Positions 61,313 to 64,000 of a DNA stretch of 64,000 nt are shown piece by piece (within the stretch, counting starts at the first letter, position 1; every line of letters starts with the position of its first letter). This DNA is from Dehalococcoidia bacterium. Its GTDB lineage: Bacteria > Chloroflexota > Dehalococcoidia > Dehalococcoidales > Fen-1064. The stretch spans positions 1 to 64,000 of the forward strand of contig DUEV01000006.1 in the NCBI GenBank assembly GCA_011170375.1, given 5' to 3'. Position numbers and translations under genes: made by a program. The notes beneath the pieces were generated by a model. That model worked only from the letters and a program-made list of their open reading frames with translations. It was not told the DNA's origin and did no database searches.

Positions 61313-62431
61313 TCAAGACATCGCCAGGGCGGTCTTGATTTCTCCGATCACGTACTCAGATGTTTCACGGGACAGGCTCGATTCCAAGGCCTTTTTGGTC
61401 CGGTTGCCACCAATCCTGCCCAGTGCCCAGGCAGCGTGTCCACGAATCAGCTCATCCGGGTCCTGCATTGCCTCATTCAGTATCGGCACGGCTTCCTGAC
61501 TGCCCTGATTACCCAGAGCCACCGCCGCATTTCTGCGAAAGTAGCGTTTGTCATTTATGTAGTTCATCGCTAATAAGTCATACATTCTACGATAGTGCTC
61601 GTCGGTAATGTTCAGTATCTTTTCGAGCTGGAAATCATCGGCAATGTGTTCAAGAAAGACATTCGGTGGCAATTCTGCTTTAAGTTTTGCCTGATTACGG
61701 GGACAGACCTGCTGACAGACATCACAGCCAAAAATCCAGGTACCCATGCCCTCCCGTAGCTCGAGAGGCAATACTTCCTGTCCTTGGCCAATGTTTGATC
61801 CTGGTGTAGAATAGGAGTTGAAGGCTACACAAAGGTGCGGGTTCATCCTCAGTGGCTCGTAAAGGGCCCCTGTTGGGCAAGAATCAATACAGAGGGTACA
61901 CTCTTCAGGACAATTTACATCATATGTCGGTGTATCGTACTCAAGCTCTTTGTCTATCACCAGTGCAACGATGCTGACAAAGGAGCCAATACCTTCGATA
62001 AAGGCGAAGCAGTTCTTACCATAATTGGTTACCCCGGTACGGGCAGCCGAGGGTCGGCTTGGCAATCCCCACCCTACACGGCAACCCTGATTCTGTAAAA
62101 ACTCAATCAGTAAGACATTGCGTGCTCGATGAATAGGATGAGGTGGGCCACCAGTGCCCCAGGATAGGTAATAACGCCCTACTTTTCCTGTCATCTCCTC
62201 GGGATATGAGTGCCGGAAGTAGTCGTAGACTAGTGCTATTACCGACCGGGCCTCAGGTAGCACATTCGTGGGGTCAGCGTTCCGCAGTAACCATGATCCT
62301 ACCCAGTCATACATGTCGGAACGGTCGTTTAATTCTCTCTGCAATACAGGAAAGCTGTCGGCGGTGGTAAAGCCTACCCGGTCGTACCCGAGACTCAGGG
62401 CGTATTCTTTAATATCCGTGCTCAGCGACAA
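61313..62431 (-). CDS. Epoxyqueuosine reductase-like (QueG family) Fe-S protein
   Basis: 372 residues. Two [4Fe-4S] motifs: CPEECTLCIDSCPTGAL and GCDVCQQVCPRNQAKL (residues ~175-250). The C-terminal ~110 residues have HEAT-type helices (AVPILNEAMQDPDELIRGHAAWALGRIGG), as in QueG proteins. An N-terminal cobalamin-type domain is present. QueG-type enzymes reduce epoxyqueuosine to queuosine in tRNA, but many anaerobe homologues have other reductase roles, and the assignment stays at family level. Confidence 0.8.
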   Translation of the reverse strand: MSLSTDIKEYALSLGYDRVGFTTADSFPVLQRELNDRSDMYDWVGSWLLRNADPTNVLPEARSVIALVYDYFRHSYPEEMTGKVGRYYLSWGTGGPPHPIHRARNVLLIEFLQNQGCRVGWGLPSRPSAARTGVTNYGKNCFAFIEGIGSFVSIVALVIDKELEYDTPTYDVNCPEECTLCIDSCPTGALYEPLRMNPHLCVAFNSYSTPGSNIGQGQEVLPLELREGMGTWIFGCDVCQQVCPRNQAKLKAELPPNVFLEHIADDFQLEKILNITDEHYRRMYDLLAMNYINDKRYFRRNAAVALGNQGSQEAVPILNEAMQDPDELIRGHAAWALGRIGGNRTKKALESSLSRETSEYVIGEIKTALAMS

Positions 62432-62481
62432 AGTCTACTTACCTCCCGGATATTAGTTTCTGTGCCTGTAATTTAACCCGC

Positions 62482-63168
62482 TTAAATTTTCTCGAATTTG
62501 CTCTTGGCGGCCCCGCAGACGGGACACACCCAGTCATCCGGTATCTCTTCAAACGGAGTCCCCGGCGCAATGCCGCCGTCCGGGTCTCCCAGCTCAGGGT
62601 CGTAGACCCACCCACAAACAGTGCATTGGTATTTACCCGAGCCTGACGCCTCTGCCTTCTTCTCCTCGGCAACATAGCTGGGGGCAGTCTTGGGTGTTAC
62701 TCCCCGCTTGATTTGATGGTAGTAGTCATAGGTCATGCAGACCTCATCGGTGAGGACTTCGGCGTCAACAACCCGGCCAGCAAAGATGGTGTGGGTGCCC
62801 ATATCCATCTCGTTGGTCACCTCGACTTCGAGGTATGAGACGGCATTGTCGGTAACAATCGGCGCTTTCGTCTGGTCTATCTTGTAGTTGATACCTTCAA
62901 GTTTATCGATATCTCTACCCGACTTGAACCCGAAACGCCCGATGAAGTCGAGCGGCGTGTCCTGGCGGAGGACGGATACGGCAAAGACACGGCTCTCCTT
63001 GATATACTCCCAGGTCAGGTTGCTCTTGTTGATGCTCACGGCAACTGTCGGCGGCTCGGAGGTTATTTGAAACACCGTATTGGCTATCTGCCCGTTAAGC
63101 TTTTCTCCCTTTCTCGAAGTAACTACATAGAGACCGTAACCTATCTTGTATAAGGCTTTAGCATCCAT
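62482..63168 (-). CDS. Flavin reductase-like protein fused to rubredoxin
   Basis: 228 residues. Residues 1-170 form a flavin-reductase split barrel ([58 protein letters not shown]). Residues ~175-228 are a rubredoxin: [20 protein letters not shown] and [16 protein letters not shown]. This two-domain layout is that of high-molecular-weight rubredoxins that feed electrons to oxygen- or NO-reducing flavodiiron proteins. Cytoplasmic stress protection is likely. Confidence 0.9.
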   Translation of the reverse strand: MDAKALYKIGYGLYVVTSRKGEKLNGQIANTVFQITSEPPTVAVSINKSNLTWEYIKESRVFAVSVLRQDTPLDFIGRFGFKSGRDIDKLEGINYKIDQTKAPIVTDNAVSYLEVEVTNEMDMGTHTIFAGRVVDAEVLTDEVCMTYDYYHQIKRGVTPKTAPSYVAEEKKAEASGSGKYQCTVCGWVYDPELGDPDGGIAPGTPFEEIPDDWVCPVCGAAKSKFEKI

Positions 63169-63185
63169 ACTCCCACCCCCGATTA

Positions 63186-63722
63186 TTAGTCCAGCACAGG
63201 CTGTAGCAGACCGTAGTTGCCGTCCTTCCGCAGGTAAACGACGTTGAGTTCGCCACTATCCGCGTTGATAAACAGGAAAAACTGATGACCGAGTAGTTCC
63301 ATCTGGTTTGCCGCCTCCTCAGGTGACATAGACTGCACCGGAAAGCGCTTGGTCCGTACCAGCCTGGTGGGCACTTCGCCGGAGACCAGAGCTTCTTTCT
63401 TGAAACGGCTTTCCCGCCTCTTTGTCTTGTATCTTCTGCCCTTATAGCGCTCCACCTGGTCTTCCATAGCATCCACAGTAGAGTTGATGGCAGCGTACAA
63501 CTCAGCCGCTCGGTGCTCAGCCCTGAGAAGGGTATCACGCACACTGGCCGTTATCTGGGCGACGAATCTTTTATCAGCTTCCTTTGTTGGTTCAGAGGTT
63601 ATCTCTACCTTAACCGTATCAATATTCCGCAGTCGTCGGGAAAGCTTCCCGACCTTCTTCTGAATGTAGCTTGAGGTGGCATCAGAAATCTCGCAATTTC
63701 TGCCTTCAACGAATACCTCCAC
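63186..63722 (-). CDS. hpf: Ribosome hibernation promoting factor, long form
   Basis: 178 residues from a GTG after GGAGG. The N-terminal S30AE domain ([39 protein letters not shown]) is followed by a linker and the C-terminal dimerisation domain ([43 protein letters not shown]). The long form dimerises ribosomes into 100S particles in stationary phase. It stands at the end of the minus-strand block. Confidence 0.95.
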   Translation of the reverse strand: MEVFVEGRNCEISDATSSYIQKKVGKLSRRLRNIDTVKVEITSEPTKEADKRFVAQITASVRDTLLRAEHRAAELYAAINSTVDAMEDQVERYKGRRYKTKRRESRFKKEALVSGEVPTRLVRTKRFPVQSMSPEEAANQMELLGHQFFLFINADSGELNVVYLRKDGNYGLLQPVLD

Positions 63723-63924
63723 GCGACCATTACCTCCTTGTGCCTGACAGACTTACCCAGCCTATCTGTAACTATTATACCACTATACCACGGCGGACTG
63801 ATGGGCACAGTATTCATCGTGCAAAGTCCTTGACCCAATCGCGTGACAGGGGGGTACCATTGGCTACCCGCGCTGGGTCGAAAGTACTATTCAAATTCGG
63901 TATGACCAGACCTAGAATACAAGT

Positions 63925-64000
63925 ATGGGCATATTAAGTTCAAAAGATAAGAACAATTCATCCAACGCGCCAGAGGAAGTGAAAGAAACACGGCGAAAGC
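63925..64000 (+). CDS. Possible start of a gene running off the right edge
   Basis: ATG at 63925-63927 opens a frame of 25 lysine- and glutamate-rich residues (MGILSSKDKNNSSNAPEEVK...) to the edge. There is no clear ribosome-binding site. Could be a real N-terminus or chance. Confidence 0.25.
   Translation, partial: MGILSSKDKNNSSNAPEEVKETRRK

Overview
The window looks like a chromosomal piece of an anaerobic or microaerophilic bacterium, most likely Chloroflexota and probably Dehalococcoidia-like. The hints are CaiB/BaiF CoA-transferases, a carboxyltransferase and an enoyl-CoA hydratase of the kind common in that group, a staygreen homologue, many Fe-S, rubredoxin and flavin redox proteins, and very large secreted proteins. 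The taxonomic call is inference; there is no rRNA and only one intact tRNA, tRNA-Arg(CCT).

The most striking feature is a pair of genes that contain an in-frame UGA where the first active-site cysteine of a thioredoxin-fold protein should be. One is a glutaredoxin (7745-7984, UPYC instead of CPYC). The other is an Spx/ArsC-family protein (30236-30580, UNTC instead of CxxC). In both, a 7-bp hairpin with a 5-nt AGTNT-type loop starts exactly 15 nt after the UGA, which is the position and shape of a bacterial SECIS element. UGA is an ordinary stop for several neighbouring genes, so these are best read as selenoproteins that conventional gene calling misses. The glutaredoxin is followed by thioredoxin reductase. 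The Spx/ArsC protein heads a repair operon: Sec-Spx, staygreen, MsrB, MsrA and a Rieske protein.

Layout. 1-5220: a partial PPOX-family gene, a four-repeat giant secreted protein and a DinB-like protein, with copies of a 16-bp palindrome between them. 5500-12400: a broken tRNA-Trp half, a minus-strand redox operon (Rieske, ferredoxin, zinc ribbon) divergent from Sec-glutaredoxin and trxB, a copper-type P-ATPase with a YHS tail, and a HEAT-like gene with an amber codon. 12400-16100: MFS transporter, phosphotransferase-like kinase, enoyl-CoA hydratase. 16100-20490: FmdE, molybdopterin oxidoreductase, membrane protein and NTPase in one operon. 20530-37860: two tandem units bounded by copies of the 3' half of tRNA-Arg(CCT) and ending at the intact tRNA. 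The first carries a class II photolyase split by an IS1595-family element, a PPOX protein, a STAS/CrtI-like/SDR/5-alpha-reductase cluster and the Sec-Spx operon. The second carries one giant cell-surface C25-like peptidase. Neither unit has a visible integrase.

38000-44040: a biotin-dependent carboxyltransferase and a MoxR/DUF58/membrane/transglutaminase-like cluster. 44290-49260: a nucleotidyltransferase, a small secreted protein and a 1059-residue HTH-ATPase-TPR regulator. 49270-55400: two CaiB/BaiF CoA-transferases divergent from a DegT aminotransferase, Gfo/Idh oxidoreductase and alpha/alpha-toroid protein. 55490-64000: a tandem pair of 52-residue membrane proteins, a TrkA-C membrane protein, an MFS transporter, a zinc-ribbon/OB-fold protein, a flavodoxin, a CrtI-like oxidoreductase, a QueG-like reductase, a flavin reductase-rubredoxin and the long ribosome hibernation factor.

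Several genes share an oxidative, electrophile and light-damage theme (selenoproteins, Trx reductase, MsrA/B, photolyase, rubredoxin and flavodoxin proteins), as expected for an anaerobe that meets oxygen or light intermittently.
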